Below, one piece after another: positions 18,770-27,911 of a stretch of DNA of 64,000 bases. The notes below the pieces were generated by a model that was given only the letters and a program-made list of their open reading frames with translations, was not told where the DNA came from and made no database searches. The stretch is from the NCBI GenBank assembly GCA_965603495.1, contig CBFDDF010000008.1, positions 60,079 to 124,078 of the forward strand, written 5' to 3'. Made by a program: the position numbers and the translations under genes. The stretch is from Thiomicrorhabdus sp965603495. Lineage in GTDB: Bacteria; Pseudomonadota; Gammaproteobacteria; Thiomicrospirales; Thiomicrospiraceae. Numbering within the stretch: the stretch's first letter is position 1; the number at the start of each line of letters is the position of its first letter.

Positions 18770-20287
18770 CTAGCTACCGTTATAAATTCCGACCGTTTCC
18801 TGACCGGAAGCTTGTTTAGTCGCTTGTGCATCATCATTACGTGCACTATCTATAGACGCTAAATACTCAGGCGTAATATCTCCTGTGGCATAAATTCCAC
18901 TGAAACAAGAGGTATCAAATTCAGCAATCTCTTCATTACCCACCCCGACCGCTTCAATCAAATCTTCCAAGTCTTGATAGATTAATTTATCACAACCAAT
19001 AATTTCGGCCACTTCTTCAACGGTTCGATTACTCGCGACCAACTCTGTCGGTGACGGCATATCAATTCCATAAACATAAGGAAAGCGAACAGGGGGTGCC
19101 GCAGAGGCGAAATATACTTTTTTAGCGCCCGCTTCACGTGCCATTTCAACGATTTGTGCAGAGGTGGTACCACGAACAATCGAATCATCGACTAATAACA
19201 CGTTTTTACCTTCGAACTCTAAACCAATTGCATTCAGCTTTTGACGTACAGATTTTTTACGTAACTGTTGTCCAGGCATAATGAAGGTACGACCGATATA
19301 GCGGTTTTTGATAAAACCTTCACGATATGGAGAACCCAATCTAGAGGCCAATTCTAATGCAGAGGTGCGACTGGTATCCGGAATCGGCATCACCACATCG
19401 ATATCATGATCTGGCCACTCTTTAAGGATTTTATCCGCAAGCTTTTCCCCCATACGTAGACGAGACTTATGAACGGAGATGTTATCAATCATTGAATCAG
19501 GACGAGCAAAATAAACAAACTCAAAGATACAAGGCGATAATTTCGGATTTTCAGCACACTGCTGAAAGAAAATCTGACCGGAATCCGTAATAACGACCGC
19601 TTCACCAGGTGCCAAATCTTTCAATAACTCGAAACCCAGCCCATCTAAGGCGACAGACTCAGAAGCCACCATGTAATCAAAACCATCCGCATTTGCGCGT
19701 TGTCCAACCACCACTGGTCGCAAACCAAAAGGATCACGAAAAGCTACGATACCGATATTAGAAATAACGCCGACAGCAGCATAACCACCACGCACACGTT
19801 TATGTACATTACGAACCGCATTAAAAACATCTTCATGGTCAATAAACAGTTTCTTCTGCTGCATCAATTCATGAGCAAAAATATTTAAGAGTACTTCAGA
19901 GTCAGAATTGGTATTCAGGTGGCGTAAGTCTTGACGATAAATGTCTTGAGCCAACTCATCAGCATTGGTTAAGTTACCGTTATGCCCCATCGCAATACCA
20001 TAGGGTGAGTTAACGTAAAATGGCTGAGCCTCTGCACTCGAAGAAGAACCTGCCGTAGGATAACGAACATGGCCAATTCCAATATTACCATGCAAATCTC
20101 GCATGTGACGTGTACGAAACACATCCTTAACCATGCCGTTATCTTTACGCTGATAAAAACGCCCTTGGTCACAAGTCACAATACCCGCGGCATCCTGACC
20201 ACGATGTTGTAACGTAGTTAAAGCATCATAAATCTCTTGACCAACCGTTTGGCCGTTAGCCAGTACAATCCCAACAATACCGCACAT
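18770..20287 (-). CDS. purF: Amidophosphoribosyltransferase
   Basis: First committed step of purine synthesis: PRPP plus glutamine gives phosphoribosylamine. The mature-type N-terminus MCGIVGIV places the catalytic Cys at residue 2 with no propeptide. The N-terminal Ntn glutaminase (to about residue 230) has the motif IGHVRYPTAGSSS; the PRTase domain has VLLVDDSIVRGTTS. The length of 505 aa is typical. The gene lies between a SPOR protein and metZ; cvpA, often immediately upstream of purF, is absent. Confidence 0.98.
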   Translation of the reverse strand: MCGIVGIVLANGQTVGQEIYDALTTLQHRGQDAAGIVTCDQGRFYQRKDNGMVKDVFRTRHMRDLHGNIGIGHVRYPTAGSSSSAEAQPFYVNSPYGIAMGHNGNLTNADELAQDIYRQDLRHLNTNSDSEVLLNIFAHELMQQKKLFIDHEDVFNAVRNVHKRVRGGYAAVGVISNIGIVAFRDPFGLRPVVVGQRANADGFDYMVASESVALDGLGFELLKDLAPGEAVVITDSGQIFFQQCAENPKLSPCIFEFVYFARPDSMIDNISVHKSRLRMGEKLADKILKEWPDHDIDVVMPIPDTSRTSALELASRLGSPYREGFIKNRYIGRTFIMPGQQLRKKSVRQKLNAIGLEFEGKNVLLVDDSIVRGTTSAQIVEMAREAGAKKVYFASAAPPVRFPYVYGIDMPSPTELVASNRTVEEVAEIIGCDKLIYQDLEDLIEAVGVGNEEIAEFDTSCFSGIYATGDITPEYLASIDSARNDDAQATKQASGQETVGIYNGS

Positions 20288-20334
20288 CTTTGTACACTCT
20301 CTTACTTAAAATTTGTTGTCCAGCTTATTGCTGT

Positions 20335-20931
20335 TCAATTAAGTTGCACGACTTCTGCATTCGTTCGTAACATTTTATCTAATTTTTGCTTGTCTTGTTC
20401 AGCTTTGGCTTTAGAAAAATAAGGCCCTGTTCGCACTGAATAAGTTGCAGTTTTTTTAAATTCTTTAATCGACACTTCATAATTGGATTCAAGACGCCCC
20501 AGTAAGTGATTGGCTTTCTTGATATCTTTATAGGCCGTCACTTTGACAATCCACTGTGGTGGAGTGTGTTTATCCATTTTAACAGCACTGACTGACTCTG
20601 TTTTTTTTTCAGAAGTCACTTGATTAGCGATTTGGCGGGGCGCTACATCTACACTTTTATCCGTCGCTGACGGTGATGAATTTAAGGCTGGCGTTATAAC
20701 AGCTTGCTGATTCGTCACTGGAGTGCTTTGAACCTCCACTTGCTTCTGTCGGGTTTGCACGGGCAATTCATAAACATGCTCAACCAAGGGGCGCTCGCCC
20801 TTGATTAATTCAACCTGATGGCCTAAAGGTTGGAAATTAACAGGGTGACTATACCAACCTGGGACCACAACCACCAATAAAAGCAGCCAAATAACGGCAC
20901 CGGTTAAACGATACTTGCTTACTTCATCCAT
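20335..20931 (-). CDS. dedD: SPOR-domain membrane protein, DedD-like
   Basis: 198 aa. A short cytosolic N-terminus is followed by one TM helix (about residues 10-27, TGAVIWLLLLVVVVPG), a low-complexity periplasmic linker and a C-terminal SPOR domain (about residues 125-198, WIVKVTAYKDIKKANHLL ... YSVRTGPYFSKAKAE). SPOR domains bind denuded septal glycan, so a division-site role is likely. It overlaps the folC stop by 8 bp, as dedD does in many gammaproteobacteria. Confidence 0.85.
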   Translation of the reverse strand: MDEVSKYRLTGAVIWLLLLVVVVPGWYSHPVNFQPLGHQVELIKGERPLVEHVYELPVQTRQKQVEVQSTPVTNQQAVITPALNSSPSATDKSVDVAPRQIANQVTSEKKTESVSAVKMDKHTPPQWIVKVTAYKDIKKANHLLGRLESNYEVSIKEFKKTATYSVRTGPYFSKAKAEQDKQKLDKMLRTNAEVVQLN

Positions 20932-22267
20932 GAACAGAACCCATCATTTCAGCAGACGTGTTCGAAGGTAAATTCATCAACACTTGAGACACTGTAAAAA
21001 ATGAACCCCAAACTAACACATCTTCTGCAGCACAGCTTCTAGCATAAGCAACTGCATCAGCCATACTATGCTTGGCAATGATATTTGAATCTTCGACCCC
21101 GGCTGCATTCAATAAACCACGCAGTGCTTCAACCGAGGTTGCTCGAGGTATCTCTAAATCGACAATCACCCAAGTAGACACAAAAGGCGCTACCTGTTGA
21201 ACCATCGGTAATGCATCTTTATCGTTTAATACCGAAAACAGAGACAAATAACTTAACTGATTTTGCTTCGTTTGCTGCTGTAAATAATCAGCCAAAGCTT
21301 GCGCTGACTGAGGATTGTGGGCAACATCAATCAACCAGGATTGCGGCCCAAACTCTATGGACTGCAATCGACCGGGGTGACAGACCTGTTGCAAGCCTAA
21401 CTTAATCGCTTTACGATCAACCGGCAACGAGGATCCAAGTTTAGATAATAGAGCAACCACCCCTGCTGCATTATTTAATTGAAACTCACCTTTAAGAGCT
21501 GGAAAAGGTAAATCATCTAATGCACCAATCAGCTGAACAGCATTTTGCTGCGTCAACCACTTAAATGACCAGGCCTGGTCAGTTACTTGCAAATCGAAAT
21601 CAACTTTAAACTGACTTAACGGCACTGCATGTTTACCTGCATAAGCCATTAAACTGGCCGGAGGATTCATATCCGAACAAATTGCGGGTTTTCCACTGCG
21701 CATGATACCGGCTTTTTCCGTAGCGATAATACTGCGGTCATCCCCTAACCAATCTACATGATCAATATCAATCGCCGTAATCAAAGCTGCATCTGCATCG
21801 ACAATATTGACTGCATCCAGGCGGCCACCTAAACCAACCTCAAGCACTACAACATCTAATTGCGCCCGTTTAAAAATATAGAGTGCCGCTAAGGTAGAAA
21901 ACTCAAAATAGGTTAATTTAGTTTCTGCTCTAGCCGCTTCAATCGCTATAAATGCCTCAATGATCAAATCATCACTGACGGGATTGCCGTTAATTTGTAT
22001 ACGTTCGTTAAAAAACTGGATATGCGGGGAAGTATAAGCGCCGACTTTATAGCCAGCGGCTTTGACAATCGCAACCAATAACGCAACACTAGAGCCTTTA
22101 CCATTGGTTCCAGCAACACTAATCACCAATGGCCCAGGCCTGGTAATTTGCATAGCTTCAGCCACCAGACGAATCCGGTCAAGGCCAAGGTCTATTTCTT
22201 GAGCGTGTAATTGAAGTAACCAATCAACCCAGTCGGTTAGACTGGATTGACGATTCGGAATTGTCAT
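20924..22267 (-). CDS. folC: Bifunctional folylpolyglutamate / dihydrofolate synthase
   Basis: Mur-ligase-family ATPase that adds glutamate to dihydropteroate and folates; 447 aa. The P-loop ISVAGTNGKGSSVALL, the block VVLEVGLGGRLDAVN and IDIDHVDWLG are clear, and the C-terminal domain has WLIDVAHNPQSAQAL. The gene contains one exact (21568) and one near-exact (22133) copy of the iterated palindrome. It lies in the accD-folC-dedD block. Confidence 0.97.
   Translation of the reverse strand: MTIPNRQSSLTDWVDWLLQLHAQEIDLGLDRIRLVAEAMQITRPGPLVISVAGTNGKGSSVALLVAIVKAAGYKVGAYTSPHIQFFNERIQINGNPVSDDLIIEAFIAIEAARAETKLTYFEFSTLAALYIFKRAQLDVVVLEVGLGGRLDAVNIVDADAALITAIDIDHVDWLGDDRSIIATEKAGIMRSGKPAICSDMNPPASLMAYAGKHAVPLSQFKVDFDLQVTDQAWSFKWLTQQNAVQLIGALDDLPFPALKGEFQLNNAAGVVALLSKLGSSLPVDRKAIKLGLQQVCHPGRLQSIEFGPQSWLIDVAHNPQSAQALADYLQQQTKQNQLSYLSLFSVLNDKDALPMVQQVAPFVSTWVIVDLEIPRATSVEALRGLLNAAGVEDSNIIAKHSMADAVAYARSCAAEDVLVWGSFFTVSQVLMNLPSNTSAEMMGSVHG
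21567..21580. repeat. ACCAGGCCTGGT palindrome copy 4 (inside folC)
   Basis: Exact core at 21568-21579, symmetric out to 16 bp with flanking TG/CA. It encodes Asp-Gln-Ala-Trp in a variable part of FolC. Confidence 0.9.
22133..22144. repeat. Palindrome variant CCCAGGCCTGGT (inside folC)
   Basis: One mismatch from the consensus at the first base; the inner 10 bp CCAGGCCTGG are intact. It encodes Thr-Arg-Pro-Gly-Pro near the FolC N-terminus. Confidence 0.7.
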
Positions 22268-22350
22268 ATTTTTTTAAATCTTTGTCCCCGCGCATTGCGA
22301 GACTGAGGTAAATAATTACAAATTGATAAGTGACTAAACACTAAAGTAAA

Positions 22351-23205
22351 TCAAGCAGATTTGTTCAATAACATCTTACAAATATCAGACAGCTCATTCG
22401 CCAGTTCATGGCGGTGAATAATACGATCAATCGCACCGTGCTCAAGCAAAAATTCACTACGCTGAAAACCTTCAGGCAACTTCTCTCGAACAGTCTGCTC
22501 GATAACACGAGGCCCTGCAAAACCAATCAATGCTTTAGGCTCTGCCACATTCAAATCACCTAACATCGCAAAACTGGCTGAGACGCCTCCCATTGTAGGA
22601 TCTGTCAATACCGAAATAAACGGTAAACCTTTTGCACGTAATCGGCCTAATGCAGCACTGGTCTTCGCCATCTGCATTAAAGAGAATAACGCCTCTTGCA
22701 TACGCGCACCACCACTGGCTGAAAAGCAGATAAATGGGCATTGACGCTCAATCGCTTCATTCACACCACGGACAAACTTCTCGCCAACGACAGAACCCAT
22801 TGAGCCGCCCATGAACTTGAATTCAAACGCAGCCGTCACAACTTCTAAACCATTAATGGTTCCAACACCAGTAATTAAAGCATCCTTCTCACCGGTGGCT
22901 TTTTGTGCAGCAGCAATTCGATCTTTATATTTTTTAATGTCTTTAAATTTAAGCGCATCCACTGGTGAAATATTCGCAGCAGTCTCTTTGAAACTTCCTT
23001 CATCCAAAAATGCATGTAGACGCGAACGACCCCCTAAACGCATATGGTGCTGACACTTAGGACAGACTTCCTTATTGCGCGCTACTTCTGAGCGATAAAG
23101 TGTCGCCTCACATTTAGGACACTTAGTCCACAAGCCTTCAGGAACGGACTTTTTGCGTTCAGTAACTTGTTTAATACTCGGTAAAATCTTTTCGAACCAG
23201 TTCAT
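22351..23205 (-). CDS. accD: Acetyl-CoA carboxylase carboxyltransferase subunit beta
   Basis: Beta subunit of the carboxyltransferase that makes malonyl-CoA for fatty-acid synthesis; 284 aa. An N-terminal zinc ribbon with CPKC (about residue 28) and CPKC (about residue 47) precedes the crotonase-like domain. Oxyanion-forming glycines are in FKFMGGSMGSVVGEK and SASGGARMQEALFSLMQMAKT. It follows trpA after 2 bp and precedes folC. Confidence 0.98.
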   Translation of the reverse strand: MNWFEKILPSIKQVTERKKSVPEGLWTKCPKCEATLYRSEVARNKEVCPKCQHHMRLGGRSRLHAFLDEGSFKETAANISPVDALKFKDIKKYKDRIAAAQKATGEKDALITGVGTINGLEVVTAAFEFKFMGGSMGSVVGEKFVRGVNEAIERQCPFICFSASGGARMQEALFSLMQMAKTSAALGRLRAKGLPFISVLTDPTMGGVSASFAMLGDLNVAEPKALIGFAGPRVIEQTVREKLPEGFQRSEFLLEHGAIDRIIHRHELANELSDICKMLLNKSA

Positions 23206-23207
23206 GT

Positions 23208-24038
23208 CTACTCCTGACCTTTTAGTGCATCGGCTCTGTCTATAGCGTGCCGAAATTCTGCCATCTTTTCGCCAATGGCAAGATGAATATCATAACGCCC
23301 TTTGGACTCATTGGCTTCGATTAATTTGACTAACGAAGACCCCACCACCACGGCATCGCCCAGTTTTGCCATTTCAAACGCCATTGGCCCATTATTAATC
23401 CCAAAGCCAATACCAATAGGTATATTTAATTTAGTTTGTAGTCGTGCCATGTTATTGGCAACATCCACCGTATCTAACTCTTTTGAGCCTGTCACCCCTT
23501 TTAGGGAAACATAATAGACAAAACCGCTACCTTTCTCATTAACTGACTGTAAACGACTGTCCGGCGTGGTCGGTGAAACTAAAAAGATACGATCTAATTC
23601 ATGTGTACTCAGTGCCTGTAAATAACCTTGAGATTCTTCAGGTGGCATATCAACAGTCAATACCGCATCCACACCCACAGAGCTTGCTGCATTGGCAAAT
23701 TCTTCATAGCCCATCGCTTCAATCGGGTTTAGATACCCCATTAAAATAATCGGGGTTTCACTATCCTGCTCACGAAAGACACGGACAAACTCAAGTACAT
23801 CATCCAAACTGACATTGTGACGCAATGCTCTTTCAACGGCTTTTTGAATAACGGGACCATCAGCCATCGGATCCGAAAAAGGCACGCCTAATTCAAGCAT
23901 GTCAGCACCTTTTTGAACGAGCAAATGCATTAAATCTATGGTTGCATTTGGCTCGGGGTCACCAGCTGTGATATACGGAATTAAAGCCGTTTTACCGACC
24001 CTTTTTAATTCCTCGAATTTTTCTTGTATTCTGTTCAT
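23208..24038 (-). CDS. trpA: Tryptophan synthase alpha chain
   Basis: Cleaves indole-3-glycerol phosphate and passes indole to TrpB. The start at 24038 (MNRIQEKFEELK) gives 276 aa and aligns with the family N-terminus; an in-frame Met at 24068 would add 10 atypical residues. The catalytic Glu is in LELGVPFSDPMADGPVIQ and the catalytic Asp in VLTVDMPPEES. GFGINNG and VVGSSLV form the phosphate site. It is separated from trpB by 110 bp. Confidence 0.97.
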   Translation of the reverse strand: MNRIQEKFEELKRVGKTALIPYITAGDPEPNATIDLMHLLVQKGADMLELGVPFSDPMADGPVIQKAVERALRHNVSLDDVLEFVRVFREQDSETPIILMGYLNPIEAMGYEEFANAASSVGVDAVLTVDMPPEESQGYLQALSTHELDRIFLVSPTTPDSRLQSVNEKGSGFVYYVSLKGVTGSKELDTVDVANNMARLQTKLNIPIGIGFGINNGPMAFEMAKLGDAVVVGSSLVKLIEANESKGRYDIHLAIGEKMAEFRHAIDRADALKGQE

Positions 24039-24148
24039 ACTATTTTTTCCTAAAAAAGCATCCATCAAATCATGACCGATTACGACTCAAGCTGAATAAG
24101 TTCTGATTCATCTAAGGCAAATAGAGTTTCGCCATATAACAAATTATT

Positions 24149-25354
24149 TTAGAATTCAAACCCTTCAATTTGTGCAATGGTATTCATATCTTTATCACCG
24201 CGCCCAGACAAGTTGACGACAATCATCTGGTCTTTAGACATGGTTGGCGCCAATTTAGTCGCATATGCAATCGCATGACTGGATTCCAGTGCCGGAATAA
24301 TACCTTCATATTTGGTTAGATCTCTAAAACCCTGTAACGCTTCTTCATCGTCAATTGCGACATACTCGACACGTTTAATATCTTTTAACCAAGCATGTTC
24401 AGGCCCCACGCCGGGATAATCTAGACCTGCGGAAATAGAGTGCGTCCCTAAAATTTGACCATGCTCATCCTGCATCAAATAGGTACGATTACCATGTAGA
24501 ACGCCTGGCTTACCTTTACATAAAGGCGCCGCATGCTGCCCAGTTTCAAGCCCTAAGCCACCAGGTTCAACTCCCACCATTTTGACACTGTCATCGCTTA
24601 AAAACTCATGAAACAGACCAATGGCATTTGACCCACCGCCGACACAAGCGATCAACACATCTGGTAATTTACCTTCCTGCACTAATGATTGTTGCTTGGC
24701 TTCACGACCAATAATCGCCTGAAAATCCCTCACCATACCAGGATATGGATGTGGCCCTGATACCGTACCAATAATATAGAAAGTATCATCGACATTCGTT
24801 ACCCAGTCACGCATCGCTTCATTCAGTGCATCCTTCAAAGTACGCGAACCGGATTCTACACCAATCACAGTCGCACCGAGCATTTTCATTCGAGCCACAT
24901 TTGGGGCTTGACGAATAACATCATCTGCCCCCATGTAGACAACACATTCCAAACCTAAACGAGCGGCAACCGTCGCACTAGCAACACCGTGTTGCCCAGC
25001 ACCAGTTTCTGCAATAATACGGGTCTTGCCTAAGCGTTTTGCAAGCAGCGCTTGTCCAATCGCATTGTTGACCTTGTGGGCACCAGTGTGATTCAAATCT
25101 TCACGCTTTAAATAGATTTTTGCACCACCCAAAGATTCAGACCAACGTTTCGCATAATATAAAGGCGTAGGACGCCCTACATAGTTTTGTAGATCTTCAG
25201 CCAACTCTTTTAAAAAATCAGGATCGTTCTTAACACTTTTATACTCCTGATTAAGTTGCTCCAATGCTGCCATTAAAGTTTCTGGCGCAAAAATACCACC
25301 ATAAGGACCAAAATGCCCGTGTTCATCAGGGTATTTAGAATAATCTATTGTCAT
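24149..25354 (-). CDS. trpB: Tryptophan synthase beta chain
   Basis: PLP enzyme that joins indole and serine; 401 aa. The N-terminus HFGPYGGIFAPETLM, the PLP lysine in LNHTGAHKVNNAIGQ, the glutamate/glycine block AETGAGQHGVA and the phosphate loop CVGGGSNAIG are all present. Its start overlaps the trpF stop by 4 bp. No attenuator-like Trp leader was seen. Confidence 0.98.
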   Translation of the reverse strand: MTIDYSKYPDEHGHFGPYGGIFAPETLMAALEQLNQEYKSVKNDPDFLKELAEDLQNYVGRPTPLYYAKRWSESLGGAKIYLKREDLNHTGAHKVNNAIGQALLAKRLGKTRIIAETGAGQHGVASATVAARLGLECVVYMGADDVIRQAPNVARMKMLGATVIGVESGSRTLKDALNEAMRDWVTNVDDTFYIIGTVSGPHPYPGMVRDFQAIIGREAKQQSLVQEGKLPDVLIACVGGGSNAIGLFHEFLSDDSVKMVGVEPGGLGLETGQHAAPLCKGKPGVLHGNRTYLMQDEHGQILGTHSISAGLDYPGVGPEHAWLKDIKRVEYVAIDDEEALQGFRDLTKYEGIIPALESSHAIAYATKLAPTMSKDQMIVVNLSGRGDKDMNTIAQIEGFEF

Positions 25355-25995
25355 TGGACTGTACTCATAACTTGTTGCATAAATTTTTGTATTTTTTCAG
25401 CGGATTTTACCCCTTTCGAAGCCTCTACTCCGCCACTGACGTCAAGCGCCCAGGGCGCGACCTGTTGAATGGCTTGCTGAACGTTTTCAGCCTTTAAGCC
25501 ACCCGCTAAAATAATTCTTTTGGCTATGTCTGATGGGATACTCGCCCAATCAAACTGCTCTCCCGTACCACCAGGAATGCCTTCTTTGTAAGCATCCAAC
25601 AGCAGGCCTGCCGAACTGCTATAGCGCGCTTCCAAAGCGACTAAATCAATACCTTCTCGCATTCGAACGGCTTTAATATACGTCAGACCAAACTGTTCAC
25701 AGAACTCGGGACTTTCATCTCCATGAAACTGTAATAGATCAATTTTTACCGCGCTTAACACCGTTTTAACGTATTCAACATCCGGGTTCACAAATAAGGC
25801 AGTCTTAGTCACAAATGCAGGAATAGATTCCGCAATTGACCAGGCCTGGTCAATACTCACGTGACGTGGACTTGGTTCATAAAACACCAAACCAATGGCA
25901 TCTGCGCCGCAATTCACAGCGAACAATGCATCCTCCGTAGAGGTCAATCCGCAAATCTTAACACGTGTTCTTTGATTAGCGAGACTCACTGCCAC
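25351..25995 (-). CDS. trpF: Phosphoribosylanthranilate isomerase
   Basis: TIM-barrel isomerase of Trp synthesis; 214 aa. The catalytic Cys is in VKICGLTSTEDAL and the catalytic Asp in LLLDAYKEGIPGGTGEQFDW; ILAGGLKAENV and ALDVSGGVE form the phosphate site. It carries an exact palindrome copy (25839) that extends to a 20-bp perfect palindrome and encodes Asp-Gln-Ala-Trp. It overlaps truA by 10 bp and trpB by 4 bp. Confidence 0.97.
   Translation of the reverse strand: MAVSLANQRTRVKICGLTSTEDALFAVNCGADAIGLVFYEPSPRHVSIDQAWSIAESIPAFVTKTALFVNPDVEYVKTVLSAVKIDLLQFHGDESPEFCEQFGLTYIKAVRMREGIDLVALEARYSSSAGLLLDAYKEGIPGGTGEQFDWASIPSDIAKRIILAGGLKAENVQQAIQQVAPWALDVSGGVEASKGVKSAEKIQKFMQQVMSTVQ
25835..25854. 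repeat. ACCAGGCCTGGT palindrome copy 5 (inside trpF, 20-bp palindrome)
   Basis: Exact core at 25839-25850 with four further symmetric bases each side (ATTG / CAAT). It is the longest coding copy. The encoded residues are Ile-Asp-Gln-Ala-Trp-Ser. Confidence 0.92.
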
Positions 25996-26771
25996 AGCAC
26001 CTCATCTAAAGCCACTTGAGGTATTGCATATTTTTCTGGATAAAATGCATTCACAAAATACAACCCCGTTGCAGGTCCCGTGGCCGCGGCTTTAGTTCGA
26101 TCCATTAAAGCCAACACCTCAGCAACCCATTCCACTGGTTTCTCTGACAAGCCGATTTGAAATAACGTTCCTGCAATATTGCGAACCATGTGATGCAAAA
26201 AAGCGTTCGCCTGAATATCAATAAAGACAAAATCCCCTTTGCGCGACACCGAAACCGCCTCAACCGTCCGTAACGCATTACTTGCCTGACAACCTGACGC
26301 TCTAAAGGAGCTAAAATCATGATGGCCTAATAACGCTTGCGCGCCTTGATGCATTTTATCGACGTCCAAAGGGGAGTAAATCCATGTCACCCTATTGGCT
26401 AAGACCGCTGAGTTCACTCTACGATTATAAATCACATAACGATACTGACGAGAGCCCGCTGAAAAACGTGCATGAAAGTCTTCCGTAACTTGCTTAGCCC
26501 AGCTAATACGGATATCAAGTGGCAATTTAGTATTCGCCCCTTGAAGCCAAGCTTTTAACTGACGTTTTGCCTTGGTTTCAAAGTGCACTACCTGGCCAAC
26601 GGCGTGCACGCCAGTATCCGTACGACCAGCACAAGTCAAAGCAATCGGTTCATTGGCAATATTAGATAGCGCTTGCTCTAAATGCCCCTGAACTGTTGGA
26701 CAATCTAATTGTCGCTGGTATCCACAATACTGAGTACCTTGGTACTCTATGCCCAGTGCAATTTTAATCAC
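25986..26771 (-). CDS. truA: tRNA pseudouridine38-40 synthase TruA
   Basis: Makes pseudouridine at positions 38-40 of the tRNA anticodon arm; 261 aa. The N-terminal IALGIEYQGTQYCGYQRQ, the catalytic Asp in CAGRTDTGVHAVGQVVHFE and the late motif FLHHMVRNIAGTL are diagnostic. It follows asd after 3 bp; many gammaproteobacteria have fimV between these genes. It overlaps trpF by 10 bp. Confidence 0.97.
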   Translation of the reverse strand: MIKIALGIEYQGTQYCGYQRQLDCPTVQGHLEQALSNIANEPIALTCAGRTDTGVHAVGQVVHFETKAKRQLKAWLQGANTKLPLDIRISWAKQVTEDFHARFSAGSRQYRYVIYNRRVNSAVLANRVTWIYSPLDVDKMHQGAQALLGHHDFSSFRASGCQASNALRTVEAVSVSRKGDFVFIDIQANAFLHHMVRNIAGTLFQIGLSEKPVEWVAEVLALMDRTKAAATGPATGLYFVNAFYPEKYAIPQVALDEVLWQ

Positions 26772-26774
26772 GGT

Positions 26775-27797
26775 TTAAATATAATCTTTAATCAACAATT
26801 CAGCGATTTGAATCGTATTAGTTGCCGCGCCTTTACGCACGTTATCTGCAACCACCCAAATATTCAAACCATTTTCAGTCGAAATATCCTCACGTATACG
26901 CCCAACATAAACCGGGTTCGTATCAGCGGCATCACTGACTGCCGTAGGATAACCACCATCAACATGCTCATCAATCAAGACAATACCTTCTGCAGCTTCC
27001 ATTAACGCTTTTGCTTCTGCTGCAGTGATTTTTCTGTCCGTTTCGATATGAATCGCTTCACTATGGCCAAAGAATACTGGCACACGCACCGCCGTTGGAT
27101 TGACCTTAATATTAGCGTCACCCATGATCTTCTGAGTTTCCCACACCATTTTCATCTCTTCTTTGGTGTAGCCATTCTCCATAAAGACATCGATTTGCGG
27201 AATAACGTTGAAAGCGATTTGCTTAGGGTAAACTTTAATTTCTACCGGCTTCATATTCAATAAATTAGCGGTTTGTTTAGCTAGTTCTTCAATTGCCTCT
27301 TTGCCAGTCCCAGATACAGCTTGATAAGTCGCAACATTGATACGCTTGATACCGACAGCATCATAAATAGGCTTTAAAGCCACCATCATTTGAATGGTCG
27401 AGCAGTTAGGGTTGGCGATAATACCTCGTGTTTTATAACCAGCGACAGCATCAGGATTAACTTCTGGCACAACCAACGGAATATCATCGTCATAACGGAA
27501 TTCAGAAGTGTTATCGATCACGATACAACCTGCTGCTGCCGCCTTAGGGGCATAGATTTTAGAAACACTTGCACCAGGAGAAAACAGACCAATTTGAGCT
27601 TTAGAAAAATCAAACTCTGCCAAATCTAAAACCTTAATCCACTTACCAGCAAACTGGATCTTTTTACCGGCTGAACGGCTACTCGCTAACGGGTATAGAT
27701 TCCCTACAGGAAAATTACGTTCTTCAAGTACTTTTAAAATTGTCTCTCCGACGGCACCAGTTGCACCAACAACCGCAATATCGTATAACTTTGTCAT
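26775..27797 (-). CDS. asd: Aspartate-semialdehyde dehydrogenase
   Basis: Reduces aspartyl phosphate to the semialdehyde for Lys, Met, Thr and diaminopimelate; 340 aa. The NADP-binding VVGATGAVGETIL, the catalytic Cys in IANPNCSTIQM, the acyl-binding YQAVSGTGKEAIEEL and the catalytic His in PVFFGHSEAIHIE are all intact. It begins the asd-truA-trp block. The upstream spacer holds a 16-bp palindrome. Confidence 0.98.
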   Translation of the reverse strand: MTKLYDIAVVGATGAVGETILKVLEERNFPVGNLYPLASSRSAGKKIQFAGKWIKVLDLAEFDFSKAQIGLFSPGASVSKIYAPKAAAAGCIVIDNTSEFRYDDDIPLVVPEVNPDAVAGYKTRGIIANPNCSTIQMMVALKPIYDAVGIKRINVATYQAVSGTGKEAIEELAKQTANLLNMKPVEIKVYPKQIAFNVIPQIDVFMENGYTKEEMKMVWETQKIMGDANIKVNPTAVRVPVFFGHSEAIHIETDRKITAAEAKALMEAAEGIVLIDEHVDGGYPTAVSDAADTNPVYVGRIREDISTENGLNIWVVADNVRKGAATNTIQIAELLIKDYI

Positions 27798-27848
27798 CTC
27801 TTACCCTTCAATATTAATCCACTGTCAGCGTGAGCCATCCAGCTTAGC

Positions 27849-27864
27849 TAGTCAAGCTTGACTA
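27849..27864. promoter_or_regulatory. 16-bp perfect palindrome upstream of asd
   Basis: TAGTCAAGCTTGACTA is a perfect inverted repeat in the 114-bp spacer between the bactofilin stop and the asd start. It could be a regulator-binding site or part of a terminator. No T-run supports the latter. Confidence 0.45.
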
Positions 27865-27911
27865 TATTTACGCTTTCGAGCTAAAACTTTATAAATTTAT
27901 TAACCACGATT

